A stretch of 64,000 nucleotides of DNA, from the NCBI GenBank assembly GCA_044341025.1, contig JBIISM010000003.1:62001-126000 (forward strand), written 5' to 3'. The position numbers and the translations under genes are program-made. A model generated the notes under the pieces. The model saw nothing but the letters and a program-made list of their open reading frames with translations. It was not told where the DNA came from and ran no database searches. Below are positions 23,801 through 31,886 of the stretch, piece by piece (position 1 is the first letter of the stretch; each line of letters opens with the position of its first letter). The stretch is from JABMMZ01 sp044341025 (GTDB lineage Bacteria > Bacteroidota > Bacteroidia > NS11-12g > UBA955).

Positions 23801-25618
23801 ATGGATTGCATCAAACTCTTACCAGATAACATAGCCAATCAGATTGCAGCTGGTGAAGTGGTGCAAAGACCCGCTTCGGTAGTTAAAGAACTTTTGGAAA
23901 ACGCTTTGGATGCCGGTGCCACAGACATTAAACTTATTGTCAAAGAAGCTGGCATTTTACTGATACAAACCTTAGATAATGGAGGCGGAATGAGTGTAAC
24001 CGATTCCCGCATGTGTTGGGAAAGACATGCCACTTCAAAGATTAGTGTTGCCGACGATTTGTTTCGTTTGAGAAGTTTTGGTTTTAGAGGTGAAGCCTTG
24101 GCATCAATTGCCGCTATTGCGCATGTTGAGATGAAAACCAAACGCAGGGAGGATGAGCTTGGCACCTTGGTTAAAATTGAAGGCAGCAAAGTAACGGAGC
24201 AAAGTCCTGTAGCTTGCCACAACGGCACGCAATTCTCCATTAAAAATTTATTTTACAATGTGCCCGCAAGGCGCAATTTTTTAAAAAGCATACCGGTAGA
24301 GCTGCGCCATATTATCGATGAATTTACCCGCGTTGCCATGCCCCATCCGCAGATTGCGTTTAGCATGACCCACAACGACAAAGAGGTATTCGATTTAAAA
24401 CCAGGCTCTGCCTCTCAACGCATCGCAGAACTCCTGAGCCGCAAAAACGATAAAGACTTCTTGTCTGTTGACGAAAGCCACGACCTACTTGTGGTTAAAG
24501 GTTTTGTGGGCAAACCAGAAACCGCCAAAAAAACCAGAGGCGAACAGTTTTTATTCGTCAACAACCGTTTCATCAAAGACCATTATTTGAACCATGCCAT
24601 TGTAAATGCATACGATCAAATGATTGGCAAGGACCAATTTCCTTTGTATGTTTTGTTTTTAGAGATAGAACCAAGGCGCATTGATGTGAACATTCACCCC
24701 ACCAAAACTGAAATAAAATTCGACGACGAGCGCGCCATTTATTCACTGGTGAAATCTGCTGTGCGCAAGGCCTTAGGCCAATACACAGCCATGCCTGAAA
24801 TTGAGTTTAACGACCCTAATGTATTTAACCCCGTTGGATTTATAAAACCTCAACACGCAGGCATGAACCTTTCTCAAAGTCCTGAGGTAAAGGTCGACCG
24901 CTCATACAATCCTTTTAGTGGCAACAGCATGAACATTCGCAATGTTCAAAGCAAGCAGTGGGCCACAATGTTTGGCAACCCTTACCTTGATGAGCAGGCA
25001 CCACAAACCTTGCAAACTTCTGATAAATTTATTCCCTTCGTGCAAAAGAAGAACAGAATAGATGAAGCCTTTCAATTGCCAGATGGATTTATAGTGGCTA
25101 AAAAAGATCACCAATTAATACTGGTCGATCAGCGTGCTGCCCACGAACGCATCTTGTTTGAAAAGTACGTCCAAAACATCAACAACAGAAAAGCGCCGAT
25201 ACAACAATTGCTGTTTCCGCGCACCATTGAACTGTCTAAGCACGACTATGCCCTAGCACACGAAATAATGGAAGAGATGCGTGATATTGGCTTTGACGTG
25301 GCCGACTTTGGCACCAATTGCTTAATTATAAACGGTGTGCCCGCAGAAACGGCCAAGGGCAGTGAAAAAGAACTCCTGGAAGGCTTATTGGAATATTTTA
25401 AACACCATGCCAATGAATTTGCCGGCGACAAGCGCAAAGCCCTGGCTTTGGCCTTGGCTCAAAATGAAGCCATACTTAGAAGCAAAACCATGGGACAAGA
25501 AGAATTAATAGGCTTGCTCGAGCGTTTGTTTGCTTGTGAAACACCTGGCAGCAGGCCAAATGGAAAACCTGTATACATAGAACTAAACCAAGAAAAAATT
25601 GCAGATCTTTTTAGGTAA
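23801..25618 (+). CDS. mutL: DNA mismatch repair protein MutL
   Basis: GHKL ATPase coupling mismatch recognition to strand incision. The 605-residue protein has the ATPase motifs ELLENALDAGATDI (about 30-43) and FGFRGEALASIAA (about 91-103), then a linker and C-terminal dimerisation domain. The endonuclease motif DQHA(x)2E(x)4E reads DQRAAHERILFE, with the histidine replaced by arginine, and the final CPHGRP-type block is degenerate (SRPNGKPV). Incision activity is therefore uncertain. It is followed 5 bp later by a rhomboid gene. Confidence 0.94.
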   Translation: MDCIKLLPDNIANQIAAGEVVQRPASVVKELLENALDAGATDIKLIVKEAGILLIQTLDNGGGMSVTDSRMCWERHATSKISVADDLFRLRSFGFRGEALASIAAIAHVEMKTKRREDELGTLVKIEGSKVTEQSPVACHNGTQFSIKNLFYNVPARRNFLKSIPVELRHIIDEFTRVAMPHPQIAFSMTHNDKEVFDLKPGSASQRIAELLSRKNDKDFLSVDESHDLLVVKGFVGKPETAKKTRGEQFLFVNNRFIKDHYLNHAIVNAYDQMIGKDQFPLYVLFLEIEPRRIDVNIHPTKTEIKFDDERAIYSLVKSAVRKALGQYTAMPEIEFNDPNVFNPVGFIKPQHAGMNLSQSPEVKVDRSYNPFSGNSMNIRNVQSKQWATMFGNPYLDEQAPQTLQTSDKFIPFVQKKNRIDEAFQLPDGFIVAKKDHQLILVDQRAAHERILFEKYVQNINNRKAPIQQLLFPRTIELSKHDYALAHEIMEEMRDIGFDVADFGTNCLIINGVPAETAKGSEKELLEGLLEYFKHHANEFAGDKRKALALALAQNEAILRSKTMGQEELIGLLERLFACETPGSRPNGKPVYIELNQEKIADLFR

Positions 25619-25623
25619 TACAC

Positions 25624-26364
25624 ATGAATAGAATTGAAATAACCCCAGTCATTAAACAAATACTCATCGCTTGCGTGGTTTTGTTTTTGGGCACCTATCT
25701 TTTAGAATCAAGAAATGCATACGATTTGAATGGCTTATTGGCCATGCACTTCCCAAACTCACCTTTATTTAAGCCATGGCAAATTATCACCCACATGTTT
25801 ATGCATGGTGGCATTGCCCATTTGGCGTTTAACATGTTTGCTTTGGTGTCCATGGGTGTGATTATTGAAAAAGTAATGGGTGGTCAGCGTTTTGTCAAAT
25901 TGTACTTTTATTCTGGTTTGGGTGCCATTGCCTTACACCTTGGCATACAGGTTTGGCAAGTGCACAGCATAACAGGCTTGTGGTTTCCCAGCATGTCTGA
26001 TATGGGCTTAAAAATTGATGGCGAACAAATATTTTCAAACGGTTCGGTTATTACCAGCAAAGAAGACTTAAACAAATTGGGCGGTATATATTTCCAAACT
26101 TTATTGGGTGCCAGTGGTGCCATTTATGGCGTGGTGGTGGCCTTTGCCTTTTTGTTTCCCAATACCGAATTGATGTTGATGTTTATTCCCTATCCCATCA
26201 AAGCAAAGTATCTTGTACCAGGCTTAATTGCTGTCGATTTAGTTTTTGGTATCAGCAATTTCAGCGGCGATTCAATTGCCCACTTTGCCCATATTGGTGG
26301 TGCCATTACTGGTTTAATCTTGGTATACTTCTGGCGCAAGAAGGACAGAAGTCATTTTTGGTAA
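25624..26364 (+). CDS. Rhomboid-family intramembrane serine protease
   Basis: A 246-residue polytopic membrane protein. The catalytic dyad is visible: Ser164 in LGASGAIYG and His223 in FAHIGGAITG, plus the HxxxH and N70 region HMFMHGGIAHLAFN (57-70) that stabilises the oxyanion. Six hydrophobic helices are expected. A soluble-looking insert of about 50 residues separates helices 3 and 4. Substrates are unknown. It lies 5 bp after mutL, probably on the same transcript, a common pairing in Bacteroidota. Confidence 0.9.
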   Translation: MNRIEITPVIKQILIACVVLFLGTYLLESRNAYDLNGLLAMHFPNSPLFKPWQIITHMFMHGGIAHLAFNMFALVSMGVIIEKVMGGQRFVKLYFYSGLGAIALHLGIQVWQVHSITGLWFPSMSDMGLKIDGEQIFSNGSVITSKEDLNKLGGIYFQTLLGASGAIYGVVVAFAFLFPNTELMLMFIPYPIKAKYLVPGLIAVDLVFGISNFSGDSIAHFAHIGGAITGLILVYFWRKKDRSHFW

Positions 26365-26386
26365 TACAAAAATGAATTTATAATGT

Positions 26387-26827
26387 TTAACAATCAACCT
26401 TACCCACCCTGTTTTGGTGTCTTCCACCTTCAAACTCGGCGTTTAGGTAGGCATCTACTATTTCTTTAGCGGTTTGTTCAGAAATAAAACGTGCTGGCAA
26501 ACATAAAATATTGGCATTGTTGTGTTGACGGGCCAAAGCACCCAGCTCAGGCAACCAGCACAAGGCTGCACGGATACCTTGGTGTTTGTTGGCAGTTAAG
26601 CAAACCCCATTGCCACTGCCACAAATCAAAACACCCAAAGAATTGGCATCGTTAAGCACTGCATTGGCCACTGGATGCGCAACATCTGGATAGTCCATAG
26701 AATCGGTGTTGTGGGTACCAAAATCTTGTACTGAATAACCGAGTGTTTCAAGGTAAGATTTGATGCTGGCTTTAAGTTCTACGCCCGCGTGGTCAGAACC
26801 AATTTGAATATTGATAGATTTATGCAT
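26387..26827 (-). CDS. rpiB: Ribose-5-phosphate isomerase B
   Basis: Interconverts ribose 5-phosphate and ribulose 5-phosphate in the pentose phosphate pathway. The 146-residue protein has the N-terminal SDHAGVELK phosphate-binding segment, the DYPDVAHPVA block and the catalytic GVLICGSGNGVCLTANK with its cysteine, all characteristic of RpiB/LacAB proteins. Its start overlaps the tatC stop by 8 bp, so it follows tatC on one transcript. Confidence 0.95.
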   Translation of the reverse strand: MHKSINIQIGSDHAGVELKASIKSYLETLGYSVQDFGTHNTDSMDYPDVAHPVANAVLNDANSLGVLICGSGNGVCLTANKHQGIRAALCWLPELGALARQHNNANILCLPARFISEQTAKEIVDAYLNAEFEGGRHQNRVGKVDC

Positions 26828-27653
26828 TTTCGCTTTCTTTTTGTTTTTCTACGCGCTTTACAATAACGATACCCAATTCAAACAATGAATACAAGGGAAC
26901 GGTTAAAGTAATTTGACTCACCACATCTGGTGGTGTGGCAATAGCAGCTACTATAAGGATTACCACGAAGGAATGTTTGCGGTATTTCTTTAAAAATTCG
27001 GATGATATAATGCCAATTCTTGCCAAGAAATACATCACTATTGGCAATTCGAATATGAGGCCTGTGCCCAATACAATTAAACTTAAAAATGATACGATGC
27101 TCGAAACCGTGTACTTGTTTTCGATCATGGAACTCAAGGTGTAATTGCTCAAGAAGTTAATTGAAATTGGACACAATACAAAATAACCAAAGCAAACACC
27201 GGTGAGGAATAGAAAGGTTGTATAAAAGGTAAATCCCCTTGTTTTAGAGCGCTCTTTCAACGTGAGAGCTGGTCTTAAAAACTTCCACAATTGCCACACC
27301 AAATAAGGCATTGACAGTATAATACCCGTAAGAAAAGCCAAGCGAAATGAAATCATAAACTGACCTGACATTTCCAAATTCAGCAAGACAATGTTTAAGT
27401 TTTTGATACAAAATTGGTCGTTGCCATATAGGTAATGTGACAAATCACATAAAAGTCGGTAAGAGATAAAATCATTTTTAAGTGGCCCTAAAATAACTTG
27501 ATCAAAAATATACTCAATGTAAACAAAACCAACAATGGTAAAAAGAGCTACAGATACCGCACTGCGAAACAAATGCTTTCGCAAGGTTTCGAGGTGGTCA
27601 AAAAATGACATTTCCTTATCTTCCGAATGATCCTGCTCCTGGTCTAATGCCAT
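26820..27653 (-). CDS. tatC: Sec-independent protein translocase TatC
   Basis: Polytopic receptor of the Tat system, which exports folded proteins with twin-arginine signals. The protein is 277 residues from ATG 27651-27653; the family-typical SFFDHLETLRKHLFRS starts near residue 15. The E and R in DHLETLRKHL are conserved TatC contacts. Six transmembrane helices are evident. A longer frame exists upstream but lacks TatC similarity. No tatA/B homologue is in the window. Followed by rpiB with an 8-bp overlap. Confidence 0.93.
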   Translation of the reverse strand: MALDQEQDHSEDKEMSFFDHLETLRKHLFRSAVSVALFTIVGFVYIEYIFDQVILGPLKNDFISYRLLCDLSHYLYGNDQFCIKNLNIVLLNLEMSGQFMISFRLAFLTGIILSMPYLVWQLWKFLRPALTLKERSKTRGFTFYTTFLFLTGVCFGYFVLCPISINFLSNYTLSSMIENKYTVSSIVSFLSLIVLGTGLIFELPIVMYFLARIGIISSEFLKKYRKHSFVVILIVAAIATPPDVVSQITLTVPLYSLFELGIVIVKRVEKQKESENA

Positions 27654-27688
27654 TGATGCGTATATTTTTTTAATTAAAATGTAAAGAC

Positions 27689-28432
27689 TTAAACCACCAT
27701 ACCACCGCAAACGTTTATGGTTTGACCGGTAATGTAGGTACTCATATCCGAAGCTAAAAACAAACAAGCGTTTGCAACATCATCGGTAGAACCACCGCGT
27801 TTTAATGGAATGGTGTCTATCCATTGCTTTTTAACTTCAGCATCTAAACTTGCGGTCATTTCGGTTTCAATAAAACCGGGAGCAATGGCATTGCAACGCA
27901 CATTTCTACTGCCCAATTCTTTGGCCATCGATTTGGTAAAACCTATCATACCAGCTTTCGAAGCTGCATAGTTAGATTGTCCGGCATTACCTGTTAATCC
28001 AACAATTGAAGACATATTGATGATACTTCCAGCTCTGTTTTTCAAGAAGGTCTTTAAACACGCTTTTGTTAAGTTGAAGGTTGATTTCAAATTGGTGTTC
28101 ATTACATCGTCCCATTGCTCTTCAGACATACGCATTAAGAGTGTGTCGCGGGTAATCCCCGCATTGTTAATCAAAACATCAATGCTGCCAAAATCAGCAA
28201 CAACTTGATCAGCAAGCGCCATAGCCGCATTGTAGTCAGCCGCATCGCTTTGATAGCCTTTTACCTTTACGCCGTATTTAGCAGATAATTCTTCTTCGAA
28301 AGCTTTTGCTTTTTCAACAGAACTGGCAAAAGTAAAGGCTATGTTTGAACCATTTTTAGCAAATACTTCAGCAATTCCTTTGCCGATTCCTCTGCTTGCT
28401 CCTGTAATCAGTGATGTTTTTCCTTTTAACAT
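27689..28432 (-). CDS. fabG: 3-oxoacyl-[acyl-carrier-protein] reductase
   Basis: NADPH-dependent short-chain dehydrogenase of fatty acid elongation. The 247-residue product has the cofactor loop TGASRGIGKGIA (about 11-22), NNAG at about 91-94 and the catalytic Ser-Tyr-Lys set in NMSSIVGLTGNAGQSNYAASK. The ending TGQTINVCGGMVV is typical of FabG. ATG at 28430-28432. No other fab genes adjoin, so a different SDR substrate remains possible, but the sequence reads as bona fide FabG. Confidence 0.9.
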   Translation of the reverse strand: MLKGKTSLITGASRGIGKGIAEVFAKNGSNIAFTFASSVEKAKAFEEELSAKYGVKVKGYQSDAADYNAAMALADQVVADFGSIDVLINNAGITRDTLLMRMSEEQWDDVMNTNLKSTFNLTKACLKTFLKNRAGSIINMSSIVGLTGNAGQSNYAASKAGMIGFTKSMAKELGSRNVRCNAIAPGFIETEMTASLDAEVKKQWIDTIPLKRGGSTDDVANACLFLASDMSTYITGQTINVCGGMVV

Positions 28433-28508
28433 ATACAATTTGATGTAGGGGCGAAATTAAATAAAATTATTGGGTATTTGAAGGCAAAGTAACAGAGAAT
28501 TACTTTTC

Positions 28509-28931
28509 TTATAAGACCAATTTCATGGCGAAATGTCTAATACCTGCCTCGTCAAATTCTGGCCCATAGGCCACAAATCCATATTTTTCGTAAAATGGAA
28601 TGGCATGCATTTGGGCATGCATCATCACTTTTTCAGCGTAAGGCAAATCGGCCAATACTGCTTTCACCAAGGCCGCTCCTACCCCAGTTTTCCTGTATTT
28701 GGCATCAACTGCAAAACGCTCCAACTTAATAATTCCTTGCTCTTTGAAACGCCAACGGGCTGTTCCACAGGATTCCCCGTCTACAGTGGCTAAAAAATGA
28801 GTGCACATATGGTCATCGTCGTCATACTCCTCACCCGCATCGACTACTTGCTCTATTACAAAGACACGACGTCTTACCTCAAATGCTTTTTCTAGATCTT
28901 CTTTATTTTTTATTTTATTTACACTAAGCAT
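28509..28931 (-). CDS. GNAT-family N-acetyltransferase
   Basis: A 140-residue single-domain acetyltransferase. The acetyl-CoA pyrophosphate loop is visible as YRKTGVGAALVKAVL (about 87-101), preceded by the LERFAVDAKYR strand; the C-terminal part AIPFYEKYGFVAYGPEFDEAGIRH matches the YjcF/ElaA-like subgroup. The substrate is unknown. Its ATG overlaps the preceding gene by 8 bp, making it the last gene of a three-gene set. Confidence 0.88.
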   Translation of the reverse strand: MLSVNKIKNKEDLEKAFEVRRRVFVIEQVVDAGEEYDDDDHMCTHFLATVDGESCGTARWRFKEQGIIKLERFAVDAKYRKTGVGAALVKAVLADLPYAEKVMMHAQMHAIPFYEKYGFVAYGPEFDEAGIRHFAMKLVL

Positions 28932-29292
28932 GTTTCTTGATTTTAAGTTTAAAGTATTTCCAACTGGAAAAATAGGGTCTATTTTTTAAATAGTCCATAT
29001 TCCTTTCCTGCTCGTAGGCTTCCATTTCAAAACTGATGTTTCGGTAAGCTATTTCATGTTTGAATTTACAACCAAACATACCAATCCAATATTCAATAAA
29101 ATACCAAATATAAAATGGAAGTATCAGCAACTCCACTTGCTGTCTGTGGTGAATCTTTTCGTGGTTTTGAATCACAGTATTCTCGCTGGTCTTTTTGTTT
29201 CTGTATATTACAAAAGGCCAGAGGGCCATAGCCAATACATTTTTATTGTTAAAGGTAAGAATCGAAAGCAGTAAAGAACTAACAATTTGCAT
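28924..29292 (-). CDS. Membrane-associated HExxH-type protein of unknown function
   Basis: A 122-residue protein with a hydrophobic N-terminus (about 1-27) and a second hydrophobic segment, ELLILPFYIWYFIEYWIG. Between them is ENTVIQNHEKIHHRQQ, where HEKIH fits the HExxH zinc-metallopeptidase motif and a third histidine follows. Short proteins of this kind occur in Bacteroidota, but I know of no demonstrated peptidase activity. The ATG (29290-29292) overlaps the upstream stop as TGATG. The 3' end overlaps the GNAT gene. Confidence 0.6.
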   Translation of the reverse strand: MQIVSSLLLSILTFNNKNVLAMALWPFVIYRNKKTSENTVIQNHEKIHHRQQVELLILPFYIWYFIEYWIGMFGCKFKHEIAYRNISFEMEAYEQERNMDYLKNRPYFSSWKYFKLKIKKHA

Positions 29293-30659
29293 CAACCATT
29301 GCCATTATTTTGTTCTGCCTCCTTGCGCTTGCGCTCTTCTTCCTCTCTGCGCTTGCGGCGCTCTTCGCGCTCTTTCTCTATCATCATTTGAAGCTTCTCG
29401 TCTTCAGTCAGTTCTTTTTCAGGTAAGCCATTTTTAACGTTTAGCTCCATTTGTTTTTTCTGAATGGAATCTTTCAAAATTGAAATCTGTTTTTTTAAAC
29501 TGTCAATTTTACTTTGGTGAGCTACTTGATTGGCTTTTAGCGTTGTTATTTCATTTGTTGCACGGTCTAAGGCTTTTGTTAAATCCTTAATCTCCATAAA
29601 CAAACTGTTGTTCTCTTCATTTAAGACTTTATTTGCCTTTTCTAAAGCATCCAAACTTGCTTTTTGATTGCTCACCATGTTGGTTAAGTTGATCACAATA
29701 TCGCCGTCATTTCCTTTTTCAACCCCTGTTTTAAAATCATTCAGAACTTTAATCTCCTCCTCCATTCCCATTACTTTTATTTGAAGGTCGTTGTTTTCTT
29801 CTTCCAAAACGGCCACCTTAGCCAACAAACGGTTTCTTAAATTATTGGCGGCAGTATCGCTGCCTGCTTTTCCAAAACCACCCGATTCGCAAAGTTTCAG
29901 TTTGGTTTTGTAATCGTCAATATCTTTATCCCTTTTATTGATTTGCTCTTTCAATTTTAAAATGATTTGGGTAAAAGCTTGCTCCTCACCTTTTGCATCT
30001 TTAATTTCAAAGTTCAACAATTCGGTTTTGTCTTCTCCTAAAACTTTTAGAAAATCAAACTTAACCTTACTATCTGGTCCTACATAAATTCCGATCTTAC
30101 CCTTGTTCAACTCAATATCGGTAAAGGTTTGAACAAATACACCATTGATGTATAGGTCGTATACTTTGTCGTAGGTCTTTATCGTAATTTGATTTTCTGT
30201 TTTGGTAATGGCCGCAGTGGCTTTTTGCCATCCATCTCCGTTTGAATTTAAAGGAACTTGTTTGTCCTTATAAACGCGAACAATTCGGTATTGTTTCTTC
30301 TGGTTAATTTCCACCAACAAACCGCCACCAGTTTCCGAATTGGCCATCAACAATAACCCTGCACTTTGTTTGCCATTGTCATGTTGAGCAAACACCAAAC
30401 CTGCTTCTACTTTAAATGCAGTATATTCCTCAGACTTGTTAGGGAATAAATAATACCCTGACTTTTTTGATTTACGGTACAATTCAAAAAAACCATTTTG
30501 GGCAATAAAAAGATTGTCGGCATTAAATGTGCTGTTCCAATTTTTATCTGCTTGATCAAATTGATCGTTAAGCAATAATTTGGAAAAATCTTTATTGACC
30601 TCTTGAGCCTGCGCAAAAAATCCGCAGCTAAGCACCCAAATTACAATTAATTTCTTCAT
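29292..30659 (-). CDS. Secreted protein with jelly-roll-like domain and long coiled coil
   Basis: A 455-residue exported protein starting with a signal peptide (MKKLIVIWVLSCGFFAQAQ). Residues of about 25-210 form a beta-rich domain resembling LamG/DUF1080-type folds (GLLLMANSETGGGLLVEI, DLYINGVFVQTF, GKIGIYVG). The rest is a long coiled coil that ends in a highly charged R/E/K-rich segment and NNGNG. An ATG five codons upstream (30674) is an alternative, given the TAATTTTG box at 30683-30690. Function unknown; it heads a cluster with the HExxH protein and the acetyltransferase. Confidence 0.7.
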   Translation of the reverse strand: MKKLIVIWVLSCGFFAQAQEVNKDFSKLLLNDQFDQADKNWNSTFNADNLFIAQNGFFELYRKSKKSGYYLFPNKSEEYTAFKVEAGLVFAQHDNGKQSAGLLLMANSETGGGLLVEINQKKQYRIVRVYKDKQVPLNSNGDGWQKATAAITKTENQITIKTYDKVYDLYINGVFVQTFTDIELNKGKIGIYVGPDSKVKFDFLKVLGEDKTELLNFEIKDAKGEEQAFTQIILKLKEQINKRDKDIDDYKTKLKLCESGGFGKAGSDTAANNLRNRLLAKVAVLEEENNDLQIKVMGMEEEIKVLNDFKTGVEKGNDGDIVINLTNMVSNQKASLDALEKANKVLNEENNSLFMEIKDLTKALDRATNEITTLKANQVAHQSKIDSLKKQISILKDSIQKKQMELNVKNGLPEKELTEDEKLQMMIEKEREERRKRREEEERKRKEAEQNNGNG

Positions 30660-30682
30660 CTTTGCATTGGCCATTAAAAAGG

Positions 30683-30690
30683 CAAAATTA
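30683..30690 (-). promoter_or_regulatory. -7 promoter element TAATTTTG
   Basis: TAnnTTTG match on the minus strand, 8 nt before the ATG at 30674 and 23 nt before the preferred ATG at 30659. No TTG at the usual -33 distance. Confidence 0.35.
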
Positions 30691-30705
30691 ATACAAATTA
30701 CGTAA

Positions 30706-31698
30706 ATGAGACCTTGTTTTCAATATTTATTCCCATTACTCTGTGTTTTCCTATTAAATGCTTGTTCTAACGACCTTGACGTGCTGGGCAATTACGAAGA
30801 AAATGCCTCGGTATATTGCCTATTAGACCCAAACCAAACATGGCAATTCATAAAAATCAACAAAGTTTTTGTTAATCCAAATGCCAAAGCCGGCGATGTG
30901 GCAAAAATTGCCGATTCTTTGTACTTTGATTCCATTAAACCTGAAATTGTAGAATTGGAAACAGGCAGACGCATTTCATTACAAAAGGCCAATATTGCGC
31001 TCAAAGACAGTGGATACTTTGCCAATTCACCCAACTACATTTACGTTACAAACCAAAGAATTTACAATATCTATACATACCAGTTTGAAATGACCTTGCC
31101 CCAAACTGGCAAGAAGGTGCTTGCAAAAACCAATATAGTAAACACCCCATTTGTTGCCTATCCTGTTTCGCCCGCCCAAAGAATTATTTCCATCCAAACC
31201 ACAAGCTCGATTCAGATTCAATTTCAAGCACCCAAAAAAGGCAAAATATACGATGCCTACTTTCATTTTAATTACACCGAAATTGACAAATTTGACACCA
31301 GCAAAAAAACCGATAAAACCATCGCTTGGAAAATATTGAGAAGCTACCGAAGCATTAGCGATTTAGGCAATGAATTTGTTTTTCAAAGGGTTTCAGGTAT
31401 CATGTTTTACGACCAATTATTGGGCAATATTCCAGTAAATCCAAATGTAATGCGCAAATTTAAAACTTGCGCCTTTGAATTGGTAAGTGGCAATCTGGAA
31501 CTTGACAATTATATTCAAGCATCGACACCTTCTATTGGAATTGTTCAAAAGCAAAGCGAATACACCAATGTGAGCAATGGCATAGGAATTTTTGCTTCAC
31601 GAAATACATATTACATTGATGAGGTTTCCTTGTCTGAAACCACAAAAAATGTCATTGTTGGAACTGCAGATTACAAAGTCTTGGGCTTTGTAAAATAA
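30706..31698 (+). CDS. DUF4249-like lipoprotein
   Basis: A 330-residue predicted lipoprotein with signal peptide and lipobox (LLNACSN, Cys at 20). The following region (NYEENASVYCLLDPNQTWQFIKINKVF) and the beta-rich body resemble DUF4249 proteins, surface or periplasmic lipoproteins common in Bacteroidota and often linked to TonB receptors. No receptor gene adjoins here. Divergent from the coiled-coil gene and upstream of dnaK on the same strand with a 188-bp gap. Function unknown. Confidence 0.6.
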   Translation: MRPCFQYLFPLLCVFLLNACSNDLDVLGNYEENASVYCLLDPNQTWQFIKINKVFVNPNAKAGDVAKIADSLYFDSIKPEIVELETGRRISLQKANIALKDSGYFANSPNYIYVTNQRIYNIYTYQFEMTLPQTGKKVLAKTNIVNTPFVAYPVSPAQRIISIQTTSSIQIQFQAPKKGKIYDAYFHFNYTEIDKFDTSKKTDKTIAWKILRSYRSISDLGNEFVFQRVSGIMFYDQLLGNIPVNPNVMRKFKTCAFELVSGNLELDNYIQASTPSIGIVQKQSEYTNVSNGIGIFASRNTYYIDEVSLSETTKNVIVGTADYKVLGFVK

Positions 31699-31764
31699 CC
31701 CAGCACAATTGTTCCTTCATCAGTCTTCCATTTTCGAATAAGAAGTATACTCACTGCGACTTTT

Positions 31765-31781
31765 TGACATATTTTGTGTCA
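31765..31781. promoter_or_regulatory. Upstream dyad TGACA-N7-TGTCA before dnaK
   Basis: Perfect 5-bp inverted repeat centred about 50 bp upstream of the dnaK -33 box. It shares the TGACA half-site with the second dyad at 31800-31820, suggesting one regulator binds both. Confidence 0.4.
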
Positions 31782-31799
31782 TAAATTTCTTCTCTAGCA

Positions 31800-31820
31800 G
31801 ACAAAATATACATGTTTGTC
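31800..31820. promoter_or_regulatory. Operator-like dyad GACAAA-N9-TTTGTC overlapping the dnaK -33 box
   Basis: Perfect 6-bp inverted repeat with N9 spacer; its right arm contains the TTG (31816-31818) of the dnaK promoter. A repressor bound here would block RNA polymerase. It differs from CIRCE. Confidence 0.45.
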
Positions 31821-31847
31821 AGTTTTTACGCTATGGCACTAGGTTTG
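31816..31847 (+). promoter_or_regulatory. Promoter of dnaK
   Basis: TTG (31816-31818), a 21-bp spacer and TAGGTTTG (31840-31847) match the Bacteroidota housekeeping consensus. The dnaK ATG is at 31887. Confidence 0.6.
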
Positions 31848-31886
31848 AAAACAGAAAGATATTACTGAACAGTAAATAAAATTTTT

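Noticed and set aside
31834..31849. Sigma-54-like TGGCAC-N5-TTG upstream of dnaK
   Set aside because: The essential GC of the -12 element is GA, and the same bases form a perfect TAGGTTTG -7 box with TTG 21 bp upstream, which explains them better.
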